From Synergistetes bacterium ADurb.Bin155 (GTDB lineage Bacteria; Synergistota; Synergistia; Synergistales; Thermovirgaceae): a stretch of DNA of 64,000 nt. Positions 1-8,454 of the stretch are shown here, piece by piece; within the stretch, counting starts at the first letter, position 1, and every line of letters starts with the position of its first letter. A program made the translations under genes and the position numbers. The stretch covers positions 61,447-125,446 of the forward strand of contig MWDE01000003.1 in NCBI GenBank assembly GCA_002070395.1, written 5' to 3'. The notes beneath the pieces were generated by a model. The model saw only the letters and a program-made list of their open reading frames with translations, was not told the origin of the DNA and did no database searches.

Positions 1-588
1 CAGGCCCTTCGATGCGGCGTACTCGAGCCCCCTGGTGCCGGCCTGGTTTTCCTCGTCCAGGTAGTTGTACTGGATGAGGCAGCATTCCCAGGGGTAGGCG
101 TCGACGATGGGGGCGAAATCCGCCCCGAGGCCGTGGAAGGAGAACCCCGCGTTCACGATCCTGCCGTCGGCCTTGGCCCTGTCGAGGAAATCCCTCGCAC
201 CCAAGGCGTCGAGGCGTTCCCACTGAGGTCCGGTGAGGGTGTGCATGAGGTAGTAGTCGATGTGGTCCGTCTGGAGTTTCTCCAGTTGGGTCTCCAGGAA
301 GCGGTCCATGTCACCCGGGGACTTCACCAGGAAGGAGGGCAACTTCGTGGCCAGTCTCACTCTCTCCCTGTAGCCGTCCCGGAGGGCCCTCCCGAGGAAG
401 CTCTCGCTCTCTCCCCCGTGATAGGTCCAGGCGGTGTCGATATAATTGACGCCTCTGTCAATGGCGTACCGGACCTGGGCGGCGGCCCGTTCCTCGTCGA
501 TATGGCCTTCCTTCGTCGGGAGGCGCATACATCCGAATCCCAGTATAGAGAGTTCATCGCCCGTTTTCGGCACTTTACGGTAGAGCAT
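1..588 (-). CDS. Aldo/keto reductase (3' end cut by window edge)
   Basis: The first 196 codons of an NADPH-dependent aldo/keto reductase can be read. The N-terminus ends its first strand in LGFGCMRLPT, followed by YIDTAWTYHGGESE, which holds the family Asp and catalytic Tyr, and later DHIDYYLMHTL. ATG at 588 was chosen because AAAGGGTG lies about 9 bases upstream; an in-frame GTG at 600 is possible. The gene lies 77 bases downstream of the GntR regulator on the same strand, so the two are probably co-transcribed. The substrate cannot be told. The 'CMRLPT' type of N-terminus is common in anaerobe aldo/keto reductases that carry a C-terminal ferredoxin-like domain, but that end is outside the window. 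Confidence 0.85.
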   Translation of the reverse strand, partial: MLYRKVPKTGDELSILGFGCMRLPTKEGHIDEERAAAQVRYAIDRGVNYIDTAWTYHGGESESFLGRALRDGYRERVRLATKLPSFLVKSPGDMDRFLETQLEKLQTDHIDYYLMHTLTGPQWERLDALGARDFLDRAKADGRIVNAGFSFHGLGADFAPIVDAYPWECCLIQYNYLDEENQAGTRGLEYAASKGL

Positions 589-665
589 CGCAAGGATCAC
601 CCTTTCATGGAGGGTAGTGGAAGCCGCTCCCCCTGTGTCTCGATCTCCCTGGTCAGAGGTTTCGA

Positions 666-1385
666 TCAGTCTTGGGGGTCCAGTTCGCCTGGTGCAGGTG
701 CCTTTCCCTTTTCCAGTATTTTCCAGAGGCTGTCCATAATATGCGTCTGCAGTAGGTCCCTTGCGCCCTTTGGATCCTTGTTCTTTATTCTGTCCAGGAT
801 CTCAGCATGTTCAAGTGAAAATTTACGACGATCCTCAATAGGCCACTCCTTGAATTTTTTCCTCTGGATCGAGATCTCCGCCCGGATCGAGTTGTAAAGC
901 TGGATGAGGAGTTTGTTGCCAGATAGTTTCACTATAGTGTCATGAAACTTCGCGTGAAGATCAACATCGGGTTCAGGCAGGCGCTTGTCCTCCTTGAGGA
1001 TCGCCTCCAGTTCAGCGATCGTTTCTTTTGTCGCTCGCTCAGAAGCCCAGTAGGCCGCCTGGGCTTCAATAAGAAGACGGACCTCCATAAGTTCAATAAG
1101 TGAGGAACGTCCCGAAATTAGCTTGACAAGCTCCGTGTTGTGGATATTCCTCAAAGCATTGGGGGAGAGAAAAGTGCCGTTCCCCGGACGGGGTTCGACT
1201 ATCCCGAAGAAGGCAAGGGATTTCATTACTTCCCTGATCGAGTTGCGGCTCACCTGGAACTCTGAAGCCAATGCACTCTCTCCAGGCATGCGGCTGCCTG
1301 GTTCCCAGTAACCTCTTTCAATGGCGGACAACATCTGGGTCAGGACCGATTCGTAAAGGGTTGAACGCACTACCGGTTTGATCAT
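666..1385 (-). CDS. GntR/FadR-subfamily transcriptional regulator
   Basis: This is a 239-residue protein with an N-terminal winged helix-turn-helix (about residues 8-75, with PGESALASEFQVSRNSIREV as the recognition region) and a C-terminal all-helical FCD ligand-binding domain (about 90-225). The FCD metal/ligand His residues are probably in LHAKFHDTIV and LEHAEIL. FCD regulators usually sense small carboxylates or sugar acids. It is divergent from the TRAP-led catabolic operon, with a 309-base gap holding a palindrome that is its likely operator, so it probably controls uptake and catabolism of the substrate of that operon. The start has a purine-rich RBS (GAGGATAGGAA) just upstream. Confidence 0.9.
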   Translation of the reverse strand: MIKPVVRSTLYESVLTQMLSAIERGYWEPGSRMPGESALASEFQVSRNSIREVMKSLAFFGIVEPRPGNGTFLSPNALRNIHNTELVKLISGRSSLIELMEVRLLIEAQAAYWASERATKETIAELEAILKEDKRLPEPDVDLHAKFHDTIVKLSGNKLLIQLYNSIRAEISIQRKKFKEWPIEDRRKFSLEHAEILDRIKNKDPKGARDLLQTHIMDSLWKILEKGKAPAPGELDPQD

Positions 1386-1467
1386 TTCCTATCCTCTTTC
1401 TCTTGTTTTGTTATTATCTCCCGAGAAGGGGGGGATCCCCAAAAGGTGATCCATTCTTTTTTTCAAA

Positions 1468-1497
1468 ATTATATATGAGAGTCCGTCGATGCTCCAA
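1468..1497 (-). promoter_or_regulatory. Possible promoter of the GntR regulator
   Basis: On the minus strand a perfect -10 TATAAT (1473-1468) is preceded by 18 bases and a weak -35 TTGGAG (1497-1492). It lies about 80 bases upstream of the regulator start, in an AT-rich stretch. The -35 match is poor, so this is tentative. Confidence 0.4.
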
Positions 1498-1566
1498 TTT
1501 TAATAAAGAGATCCTCCCACCCCCTCGGTCTTTTTTATCTGATATCCCCTCTCACGTAGGATTATA

Positions 1567-1595
1567 TTGACAGCAGTATGCCCATTTGTTACTCT
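1567..1595 (+). promoter_or_regulatory. Likely promoter of the TRAP/catabolic operon
   Basis: A consensus -35 TTGACA (1567-1572), a 17-base spacer and a -10-like TACTCT (1590-1595) lie about 100 bases upstream of dctQ. A TAGGATTAT half-site (1557-1565) overlaps the upstream edge and a full palindrome (1611-1631) lies just past the expected start of transcription, a layout typical of repression. Confidence 0.6.
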
Positions 1596-1610
1596 ATTTG
1601 AGTACTGTGA

Positions 1611-1631
1611 ATTATCCTACAATAGGATAAT
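1611..1631. promoter_or_regulatory. Palindromic operator, probably bound by the GntR regulator
   Basis: The sequence ATTATCCTA CAA TAGGATAAT is a perfect 9-bp inverted repeat with a 3-base centre. Its position immediately downstream of the predicted promoter would let a bound dimer block transcription of the TRAP operon. A near-identical half-site (TAGGATTAT, one mismatch) occurs at 1557-1565. Binding by the adjacent GntR protein is inferred from position and symmetry only. Confidence 0.6.
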
Positions 1632-1694
1632 ATTATCAAGGTAAGGAGAATATTTCGTCGCTTCGCTCAAGCTTAACCAAGGGGGAGGGAAATC

Positions 1695-2216
1695 ATGTCT
1701 GCGAAAGATGTTGCTAAAAGATTCTGGTCTATGCTCTACAGAATTCAGGGATTTGTATTGTTCATACTGATGCTTGGAGTAACGGTCCTCGTCTTTGTGC
1801 AGGTGATCATGCGGTATGTTCTTCATGCTCCTCTCATGGGAATAGAAGAACTGTTGCTTTTCCCGGCGATATGGCTCTACCTCCTGGGAGGAGCAAGCGC
1901 TTCAATGGAAAGGACCCATATAGAGTGCAATGTGATCAATGTTTACGTAAAGCGTCCCCTCGCGCTCAAATTACTGGAGATCCTGAAATCGTCCATTTCC
2001 CTGGGCGTATGCCTGTGGCTCACCTATTGGGCTTTTGAATACCTGCAGTATTCGTTGAGGGTCTGGAAACTCAGTAACCTCCTCTACATTCCTCTCTTCT
2101 TCGGAGAAAGCGCTATATTCGTCTGCCTGTCCTTAATGGCGATCTACACCGCGGTGGAGCTTGGAGACGGCTTCCTCGGCCTCAGGACTGCTTTGCAAAG
2201 CAAGGAGGCGGAATAA
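1695..2216 (+). CDS. dctQ: TRAP transporter small membrane subunit (DctQ family)
   Basis: A 173-residue integral membrane protein with four predicted transmembrane segments and the DctQ landmarks VIMRYVLHAPLMGIEELLLF and a conserved charged loop near RTHIECNV. It forms the membrane domain of a tripartite ATP-independent periplasmic transporter together with the DctM that follows 2 bases after its stop. It opens the operon controlled by the 1567-1595 promoter. Its binding-protein partner is probably the DctP encoded about 6 kb downstream at 8455, after four enzyme genes, an unusual order that suggests the enzymes act on the imported substrate. Confidence 0.9.
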   Translation: MSAKDVAKRFWSMLYRIQGFVLFILMLGVTVLVFVQVIMRYVLHAPLMGIEELLLFPAIWLYLLGGASASMERTHIECNVINVYVKRPLALKLLEILKSSISLGVCLWLTYWAFEYLQYSLRVWKLSNLLYIPLFFGESAIFVCLSLMAIYTAVELGDGFLGLRTALQSKEAE

Positions 2217-2218
2217 CC

Positions 2219-3532
2219 ATGAGTCTCACGACAGTAATTCTTCTCGATGTTATGATCCTTGTCCTTCTTTTGATCTTGAGTGTTCCGCTGCCCTTCTGTT
2301 TTGGGGGCGCCCTGCTTTTTCTGACTTTGTTCGGGAACGTATCCATGGCCAGCATGATGATGTGGGGATTCAACCAGATGATCGCCATGGTCCTCTTGGC
2401 AAGTCCCCTTTTCATTTTCGCGGGGCTCCTGATGGCGAACAGCGGGATAGCTGACACTCTTCTAGATTTCGTGGATCTGTTTGTTGGAAGAATCAAGGGT
2501 GGGTTGGGTGTCGTCAGTACTGTAACCTGCGCCATAATCGGAGCCATTTCGGGCAGCGGCTTCACCGGTGTAGCGGCAACGGGCCCAATAATGGTCCCCC
2601 GCATGGTTGCCCAGGGTTATCCCAGGGGTTACGCCACCGCCCTGGTCACCGTTTCCTCCATCCTGGGACTCCTGATACCGCCGAGCGTGACCATGATCAT
2701 CTTCGGATGGGTGACGGAGACATCGATCCTGGCCTGTTTCCTTTCCACGGTTGGCCCGGGGCTCCTGATCGCCCTGTCACTTTCCATCGTGAACCTCGTA
2801 TGGGTTCGCAAGATGCCCGATATTATCCTGGAAGACCTCGAGACGCATAAACAGAGAAGAAAGGAAATGCCCGCCCGTTTCATCAGGGCCATTCCGGCCC
2901 TTTCTATTCCCTTCGTGATCCTGGGGGGGATCTACGGTGGTGTGTTTACACCCACCGAAGCGGCCGCCGTGGCCGGCATTATGGCTCTCCCGATAGGGTT
3001 CTGGGTTTACAAGGGGCTGAATCTCAAGAATTTTATTCCCATCGTGAGGGAATCGGCGACGTCCGTCGGGGCCATCATGACGATGATCCTTTTCACCTTG
3101 ATCCTGAGCCAGACCTTCGTCATGCTCAGGGTTCCCCAAATGCTCGTCCAGGTGGTGTTCCGCCTAACTGAAAACTATTGGCTGATCCTTTTCCTCATCA
3201 ATATTTTCCTCTTCTTCGTGGGAATGATAGTCAACGATATTACCGGGATAATCCTGATCGCCCCTCTCCTTCTCCCCCTCGTCAGGGAAATGGGCATGAA
3301 TCCGATCCAACTGGCGGCCATCATGGGGACTAACCTCGCCATGGGCGGCGTGACGCCTCCTTATGCCAGCATCCTCTACCTCGGGATGAGGGTGGGCAAA
3401 TGTGAATTCACCGATATCCTCAAACCTACCATGGTTTTTTTGATCGTTGCCTATATCCCCATCGTCTTTCTTACGACCTACTGGGCCCCGCTTTCCATGT
3501 GGCTGCCTACGGTCCTCGGTTATGTGAAATGA
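2219..3532 (+). CDS. dctM: TRAP transporter large permease (DctM family)
   Basis: A 437-residue polytopic protein of the usual DctM length with about twelve hydrophobic segments. Family motifs are visible: GAISGSGFTGVAATGPIM, GLLIPPSVTMIIFGWVT and FTPTEAAAVAGIMAL. It is the Na+-coupled carrier subunit of the TRAP system. The RBS AAGGAGG lies inside the end of dctQ, so the two are translationally linked. Compared with the DctM pair at 46.6 and 49.2 kb it is clearly more diverged, so it probably serves a different substrate. Confidence 0.92.
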   Translation: MSLTTVILLDVMILVLLLILSVPLPFCFGGALLFLTLFGNVSMASMMMWGFNQMIAMVLLASPLFIFAGLLMANSGIADTLLDFVDLFVGRIKGGLGVVSTVTCAIIGAISGSGFTGVAATGPIMVPRMVAQGYPRGYATALVTVSSILGLLIPPSVTMIIFGWVTETSILACFLSTVGPGLLIALSLSIVNLVWVRKMPDIILEDLETHKQRRKEMPARFIRAIPALSIPFVILGGIYGGVFTPTEAAAVAGIMALPIGFWVYKGLNLKNFIPIVRESATSVGAIMTMILFTLILSQTFVMLRVPQMLVQVVFRLTENYWLILFLINIFLFFVGMIVNDITGIILIAPLLLPLVREMGMNPIQLAAIMGTNLAMGGVTPPYASILYLGMRVGKCEFTDILKPTMVFLIVAYIPIVFLTTYWAPLSMWLPTVLGYVK

Positions 3533-3584
3533 GAGAAGAGGAGCTCTTCCGTTGCGACCTTCAAGTATCAAGGAGCGTGGTGAA

Positions 3585-4679
3585 ATGAAACCGGTAGTTT
3601 CTGTTCTAGGTGCGGGAAATGGTGGACAGGCCCTGGCAGGTCACTTGGCGCTCAAAGGGTACAGCGTCAAGCTTTTTGAACACCCTGATTTTGGAGAAAA
3701 AGTTTCCGTTATCGAGAGCAGGGGCGGAATTGAACTGAGAGGTAACCTCAAAGGCTTCGGCAAACTCGAAAAAACCACGACAAACGCCGGAGAAGCCCTC
3801 GCGGGGGCTGATGTCGTCTACGTCACCGCGCCATCTTTTGCCCAGAAACCCATCATGGATAAAGCGGGCCCTTATATCGACGAAGGGATGAAAGTAGTGT
3901 TCATACCGGGGAACTTCGGCTCCCTGGAGGCCGCCAGCTGGCTGAATGCCGGGAAAAAAGAAGGGGTCCTCCTGGGGGAGACCAATACTCTTCCCTATGC
4001 CTGCAGACAGATCGAACCCGGCATTGTGGACATCTGGGGAGTCAAGACGAAGGTCCTAATGGCGGCTTTGCCATCCAAAAGAAACGAAGAGTTGATCCAG
4101 ACCGTGAAAGAAATGTTCCCAACGGACATTGTCAAGATGTCCAATGTTCTGGAGACAAGTTTCTCCAACCTTAACATGGTGCTCCACTGCCCGACCATGA
4201 TCCTCAATACCGGGCGGATAGAGTCAAGGGAGGCGGGTTTCCGTTTCTATACTGATGGGATGACGCCGTCGGTCTGCAAAATATCCGAGATCACCGATGA
4301 AGAGAGGATCTCAATAGGGAGGGCCCTTGGGTTAAACCTTCAACCCCAGACCCAGTGGCTCAAAGAGACCTACGGCCTGGAAGGAGGAAACCTGTTCGAA
4401 GTGCTCCAGGGCAGCGATGTTTACGGCGGTCATGGTGTTGACGCTCCCAAAACCATGACCCACCGGTATCTAACGGAAGATGTGCCTTACCTTCTCGTAC
4501 CGGTTGCCTCCTTCGGACGGGCTTTGGGTGTCCCTTGTCCCGTTATCGAGAGCATCATTCTCCTGGCGGGTAAGATCAATGGCAAGGATTACTTTTCTGA
4601 AGGGCGGACATTGGAAAGGATGGGATTCCCCTCCACCGGCATTGAAAGCATCAGAGAAAAGCTGTTGGAAGGAGCATAG
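3585..4679 (+). CDS. Opine dehydrogenase-family NAD(P)-dependent oxidoreductase
   Basis: A 364-residue protein with an N-terminal Rossmann fold (VLGAGNGGQALAGHLALKGY, about residues 6-25) and an all-helical C-terminal octopine/nopaline-dehydrogenase domain with the family segment SNLNMVLHCPTMILNTGRIE. Opine dehydrogenases join or split an amino acid and a 2-keto acid through a secondary amine. ATG at 3585 has AAGGAG nine bases upstream and starts right at the nucleotide-binding strand; a TTG 33 bases earlier lacks an RBS. In this operon, where a transporter precedes it and a deaminase follows, oxidative cleavage of an imported N-carboxyalkyl amino acid is plausible but unproven. Confidence 0.85.
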   Translation: MKPVVSVLGAGNGGQALAGHLALKGYSVKLFEHPDFGEKVSVIESRGGIELRGNLKGFGKLEKTTTNAGEALAGADVVYVTAPSFAQKPIMDKAGPYIDEGMKVVFIPGNFGSLEAASWLNAGKKEGVLLGETNTLPYACRQIEPGIVDIWGVKTKVLMAALPSKRNEELIQTVKEMFPTDIVKMSNVLETSFSNLNMVLHCPTMILNTGRIESREAGFRFYTDGMTPSVCKISEITDEERISIGRALGLNLQPQTQWLKETYGLEGGNLFEVLQGSDVYGGHGVDAPKTMTHRYLTEDVPYLLVPVASFGRALGVPCPVIESIILLAGKINGKDYFSEGRTLERMGFPSTGIESIREKLLEGA

Positions 4680-4696
4680 CTCGGGAGGATCAAAGG

Positions 4697-6283
4697 ATGG
4701 CTGTTCTTAAAGTACCGGGGAGTATTTTTGACATCCTGGGCCCCGTCATGACAGGACCCTCCAGTTCGCACACCGCCGGAGCCGTTCGCATAGGCCTCAT
4801 GGCTCGCGGCATCGCCGGAGGGTCCCCAAAGAAGGCTGTCATCACCTTTTACGGGTCCCTGGCCGAAACCTACAAGGGCCACATGACGGATTCCGGGGTC
4901 GTCGCCGGGCTTCTGGGCATGGGTGTTGACGATCCCGGCATTAAGGAAGCCCTTGAAAGCGCGAAGAAAAAAGGCATCTCCATCCAGGTACTCGCTCTCC
5001 CGTCGGAAACAAAAAATCCCAACACGATAGTGGTAGAACTCGAGACCCCCGAAGGGAGAGCATACCGCGTAGAGGGCGTCACCGTGGGCGGCGGGGAGAT
5101 ACAGATCTCCTCCATCGATAATTTCCTCGTCGACCTCAGGGGGAAGCACGATGAGGTCCTTTTGTTCACCGGGCCCGGAACGGCTCTCCCCGATGAGGCG
5201 AAGGCCATCGCCTCCGGGCGTGAACCCTCCGTCTTGGAAGGACCCGGCGGGGCGAGACTGTTCGTGATCAGGCCCTTCGCGTCCCCTGAAAGATCCGTGC
5301 TAGAGGGGCTGGGAAAGGCGAACGGCGTCCTGGGGGTCAGCTTCCTCCCGCGGCTTTACGACTACGGAAAGGCGGACGGTCCTGCCCTTTTCAGCACCGT
5401 GGAAGGGATGGTCCGGCTTTCCGGGGAGATCGGGTTGCTCCCGGCCCTGGAGAACTATGAAGCAGGGCGTAGCGGGCTGAGCAGGGAAGAGGCCCGGGAG
5501 AAACTGGCCCGTGCCTGGTCCGTCATGGAGGGATCGACGAAGGCGGGCCTTTCGGGCCGCAACAAGATGGTCGGCGGTTTTATGCCGGGCGATGACGGGC
5601 GTAGACTCCTCGATGCCTTGAACTCGGGGGTCACCCTGTCGGGGCCGGTCCTGCCCCTGGCCGTAGCGAAAGCCATCTCCGCCATGGAGGTCAACGCTTC
5701 CATGGGCCGGGTCTGCGCCGCGCCGACGGCGGGCTCCTGCGGGGTGCTGCCGGGGGTCCTTTCCGCGATGAAGGAACAGAGGTCTTTGCAAGACGATACT
5801 CTGGTGGACGCACTGCTGGTGGCGGGTGTCTACGGAGCCCTGGTAGCTTTCAGGGCGCCCATATCGGGGGCCTTGGGGGGGTGCCAGTCCGAGATAGGGG
5901 TGGCCTCGGCGATGGCCGCCGCTGCCCTGGCCTACATAGGGGGAGGATCGGCCGAAGCGACGGCCCACGCCATGGCACTGGCCTTGAAGAGCCTGTTGGG
6001 CCTCGTCTGTGACCCCGTGGCCGGTCCCGTCGAGATCCCCTGCATCAAGCGAAACGCCGTGGGTGTGGCCAACGCCTTCACCGCCGCTGATATGGCGCTG
6101 GCCGGAATAAGAAGCGTGATCCCCCCCGATGAAGTGATCGATGCCCTGGTGAACGTCCAGCAATTATTGCCGGTGGAACTCAGAGGTTCCACCCAGGGGA
6201 GCCTGGGGGTGACAAAGACCGCGATACGCCTGAAGGAAGAGTGGCTCTCGCGGTGCAGGCACTGCAAGGAAAATTGTCGTTGA
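4697..6283 (+). CDS. sdaA: L-serine dehydratase (iron-sulfur dependent, single chain)
   Basis: A 528-residue protein with beta and alpha domains in one chain. The N-terminus holds SIFDILGPVMTGPSSSHTAG, and the C-terminal half holds NASMGRVCAAPTAGSCG, ALGGCQSEIGVASAM and CDPVAGPVEIPCIKRN, whose three Cys ligate the 4Fe-4S cluster. It converts L-serine to pyruvate and ammonia in the cytosol. It is longer than the roughly 455-residue E. coli form because of the beta-alpha linker and a Cys-rich tail (CRHCKENC) that might cap the cluster. The RBS GGGAGGATC lies upstream, 17 bases after the previous stop. Action on a serine-like product of the operon is inferred. Confidence 0.92.
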   Translation: MAVLKVPGSIFDILGPVMTGPSSSHTAGAVRIGLMARGIAGGSPKKAVITFYGSLAETYKGHMTDSGVVAGLLGMGVDDPGIKEALESAKKKGISIQVLALPSETKNPNTIVVELETPEGRAYRVEGVTVGGGEIQISSIDNFLVDLRGKHDEVLLFTGPGTALPDEAKAIASGREPSVLEGPGGARLFVIRPFASPERSVLEGLGKANGVLGVSFLPRLYDYGKADGPALFSTVEGMVRLSGEIGLLPALENYEAGRSGLSREEAREKLARAWSVMEGSTKAGLSGRNKMVGGFMPGDDGRRLLDALNSGVTLSGPVLPLAVAKAISAMEVNASMGRVCAAPTAGSCGVLPGVLSAMKEQRSLQDDTLVDALLVAGVYGALVAFRAPISGALGGCQSEIGVASAMAAAALAYIGGGSAEATAHAMALALKSLLGLVCDPVAGPVEIPCIKRNAVGVANAFTAADMALAGIRSVIPPDEVIDALVNVQQLLPVELRGSTQGSLGVTKTAIRLKEEWLSRCRHCKENCR

Positions 6284-6314
6284 CATAATCCAAAGGATAT
6301 GGAGGGAGGATAAC

Positions 6315-7313
6315 ATGTTTAAAACAAGACTGTTGAGCCAGGAAGAAGTGAAGAAACTTGTCTCGATGAAGGATGTGATCGATGCGGCGGAGAAAACCTT
6401 CAGAGGGATGGGTGATGGGACGGTGGTCAATCCCACGAAAGTCGGCCTCGACCTTGGAGAGACAGCGGAATTCCCACCCTACGAGGGATTCATGAATGCC
6501 ATGCCCGCTTATATCGGATGGCTGGACTCGGCGGGTATAAAGTGGGCAGGTGGTTTTCTTGGTGAGAGAAAGAAAAGGGGCCTTCCTTACATTACCTCCC
6601 TGATCCTCCTCATCGATCCGAAAATAGGGAATTTCCGTGCCGTAATGGATGGCGCCTACATCACCAACATGAGGACCGGAGCCCAAACAGCGGTAGCCCT
6701 GAAATACCTCCACCCCGGGAAAAACTTGAAGTTGGGGCTTTTCGGGGCCGGGATGCAGGGGCATACCCAGACCATGGCAATAGCGGAACTTTTTCATATC
6801 GACGAGGTCCACGTCTACGATATTTCTCCAGAGGCCAGCAGGAAGTACGCGGAAGACATGAAGGATACGGTCCAGGGGAAGATCGTCATCGCGAAAACCC
6901 CGGAAGAGGCTGCAACCAGTGCCGACGTCGTCGTCTGCGTGACCCAGTCCAAAGATAAGTACGTTAAGGACGCCTGGATCAAACCCGGTGGGATCCTCTT
7001 TCCCATGGGTTCGTACCAGGAGTGTGAAGATGCCTACATCCTCAACGCCGACAGGATCATCGTGGACCATGTCGGACAATGCCTGCACAGGGGAGCATTA
7101 AAGGAACTGAGCGAAGCCGGAAAGATAACCGAAAAGAACATCTATGCCACTATAGGAGAGATCGTGGCAGGGAAAAAGAAGGGTCCAGGACCGTCATCGG
7201 AAAGGACTCTTTGCATTCCTATAGGGACCGGGGCGATGGACATAGCGGTTGCTTCGATCGCCCTCAAAAAAGCTGAAGAGAAAGGGATCGGAGGAAGCTA
7301 CGAATTCGCTTAA
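6315..7313 (+). CDS. Ornithine cyclodeaminase/mu-crystallin family protein (first copy)
   Basis: A 332-residue NAD(P)-dependent enzyme of the ornithine cyclodeaminase, mu-crystallin and alanine dehydrogenase family. MRTGAQTAVALKYL with the family Arg/Thr substrate loop is followed by the nucleotide-binding GLFGAGMQGHTQTMAIAEL and the conserved IIVDHVGQCLHRGALKEL. Members include ornithine cyclodeaminase, ketimine reductases and opine-like N-substituted amino acid oxidases (SbnB type). The RBS GGAGGGAGG is strong. A second copy follows directly. The reaction is not determinable; next to an opine dehydrogenase, an imine or N-substituted amino acid substrate is likely. Confidence 0.88.
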   Translation: MFKTRLLSQEEVKKLVSMKDVIDAAEKTFRGMGDGTVVNPTKVGLDLGETAEFPPYEGFMNAMPAYIGWLDSAGIKWAGGFLGERKKRGLPYITSLILLIDPKIGNFRAVMDGAYITNMRTGAQTAVALKYLHPGKNLKLGLFGAGMQGHTQTMAIAELFHIDEVHVYDISPEASRKYAEDMKDTVQGKIVIAKTPEEAATSADVVVCVTQSKDKYVKDAWIKPGGILFPMGSYQECEDAYILNADRIIVDHVGQCLHRGALKELSEAGKITEKNIYATIGEIVAGKKKGPGPSSERTLCIPIGTGAMDIAVASIALKKAEEKGIGGSYEFA

Positions 7314-7353
7314 AGTATTAGTTCTGTACCGTATCTTAATGGGGGGTGAAAGG

Positions 7354-8349
7354 ATGACAGCTTTACTCATCACGCAGAAAGAGATCGGCGAACTGGTTTC
7401 CATGGCTGAAGTGATCGATGCGGTCGAGAAAACCTTCCGGGGTATGGGGGAAGGATCGGTCATCAACCCCACGAAGGTTCACCTGGACCTGGGGGATGGT
7501 GAAAGCGGCCTCCCCTATCATGCCGGAATGAACTCAATGCCGGCTTACATCGGTTGGCTTGAGTCAGCGGGTATTAAATTTATAGGGGGATGGGAAGATA
7601 ATCCGAAGAAGGGATTGCCCTACATAAGCGGGATGATACTCCTGGTTGACCCCAGGGATGGTCGATTCCTGTCCGTCATGGACGGTACTCTCGTGACGGC
7701 TCTTAGAACGGGTGCCCAGACAGCGGTCGCCCTGAAATACCTGGTATCAGAACCCCGGAACCCTGTAATAGCTCTTTATGGAGCAGGGGCACAGGGACGG
7801 ACCCAGGCCGAAGCCATTGCTACCGCTTTCAAGGTAAAGGAGTTCCGGGTTTTTGATATTAAGGAAGAAGCTTCTAGGATTTTTGCAGAAGAAATGACCG
7901 CCAAACTAGGGGTGCCTATAAGGGTAATGGACAGGCCAGAAGATGCTGTCAAGGGAGCCCACGCGGTTGTGTCGGTAACACATGCCCGGAACAAATTCAT
8001 CAAGAATGAAATGATAGGGGAAGGTGTCACCGTCTGCCCCCTGGGTTCCTTCAGGGAATGTGAGGATGAACTGATCCTCTCCGTCGACAAGATCATCGTG
8101 GATCATGTCGGCCAGACTTTACACAGGGGAGCGCTCAAGGATGTCAGTGAATCAGGCCGTCTCGTGGAAGAGGACCTGTACGGGACCATAGGGGAAGTCG
8201 TCGCAGGAAAGAAGAAAGGCAGGGAAAATTCAAAGGAAAGGATCCTCTGTATTCCCATAGGTACAGGGGCGATGGATGTTACCGTCGCTACCCTGGCTTA
8301 CCGAAAAGCTCTTGAAAAAGGCGTGGGCAAGGAATTTCCCTTTATTTAG
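7354..8349 (+). CDS. Ornithine cyclodeaminase/mu-crystallin family protein (second copy)
   Basis: A 331-residue paralogue of the preceding gene, colinear from SMAEVIDAVEKTFRGMGEG to the C-terminus, with the nucleotide-binding ALYGAGAQGRTQAEAIATA and IIVDHVGQTLHRGALKDV. ATG at 7354 has GGGGGGTGAAAGG directly upstream and aligns with the start of the first copy; an open frame upstream overlaps the first copy and is not used. The two copies differ across the substrate-binding N-terminal half (for example AEFPPYEGFMNAMP against ESGLPYHAGMNSMP). They could therefore handle different substrates or form a heteromer. This arose by tandem duplication and divergence. Confidence 0.88.
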   Translation: MTALLITQKEIGELVSMAEVIDAVEKTFRGMGEGSVINPTKVHLDLGDGESGLPYHAGMNSMPAYIGWLESAGIKFIGGWEDNPKKGLPYISGMILLVDPRDGRFLSVMDGTLVTALRTGAQTAVALKYLVSEPRNPVIALYGAGAQGRTQAEAIATAFKVKEFRVFDIKEEASRIFAEEMTAKLGVPIRVMDRPEDAVKGAHAVVSVTHARNKFIKNEMIGEGVTVCPLGSFRECEDELILSVDKIIVDHVGQTLHRGALKDVSESGRLVEEDLYGTIGEVVAGKKKGRENSKERILCIPIGTGAMDVTVATLAYRKALEKGVGKEFPFI

Positions 8350-8454
8350 GTCAGGAAATTTTTCTTGACCTGGTATTGGGGAAATATCATCGGTGACAAC
8401 GGGATGTTGCCGGTGAACAGCAAGGATAAAAAGAAAAAAAAGGGAGGGAATGGC

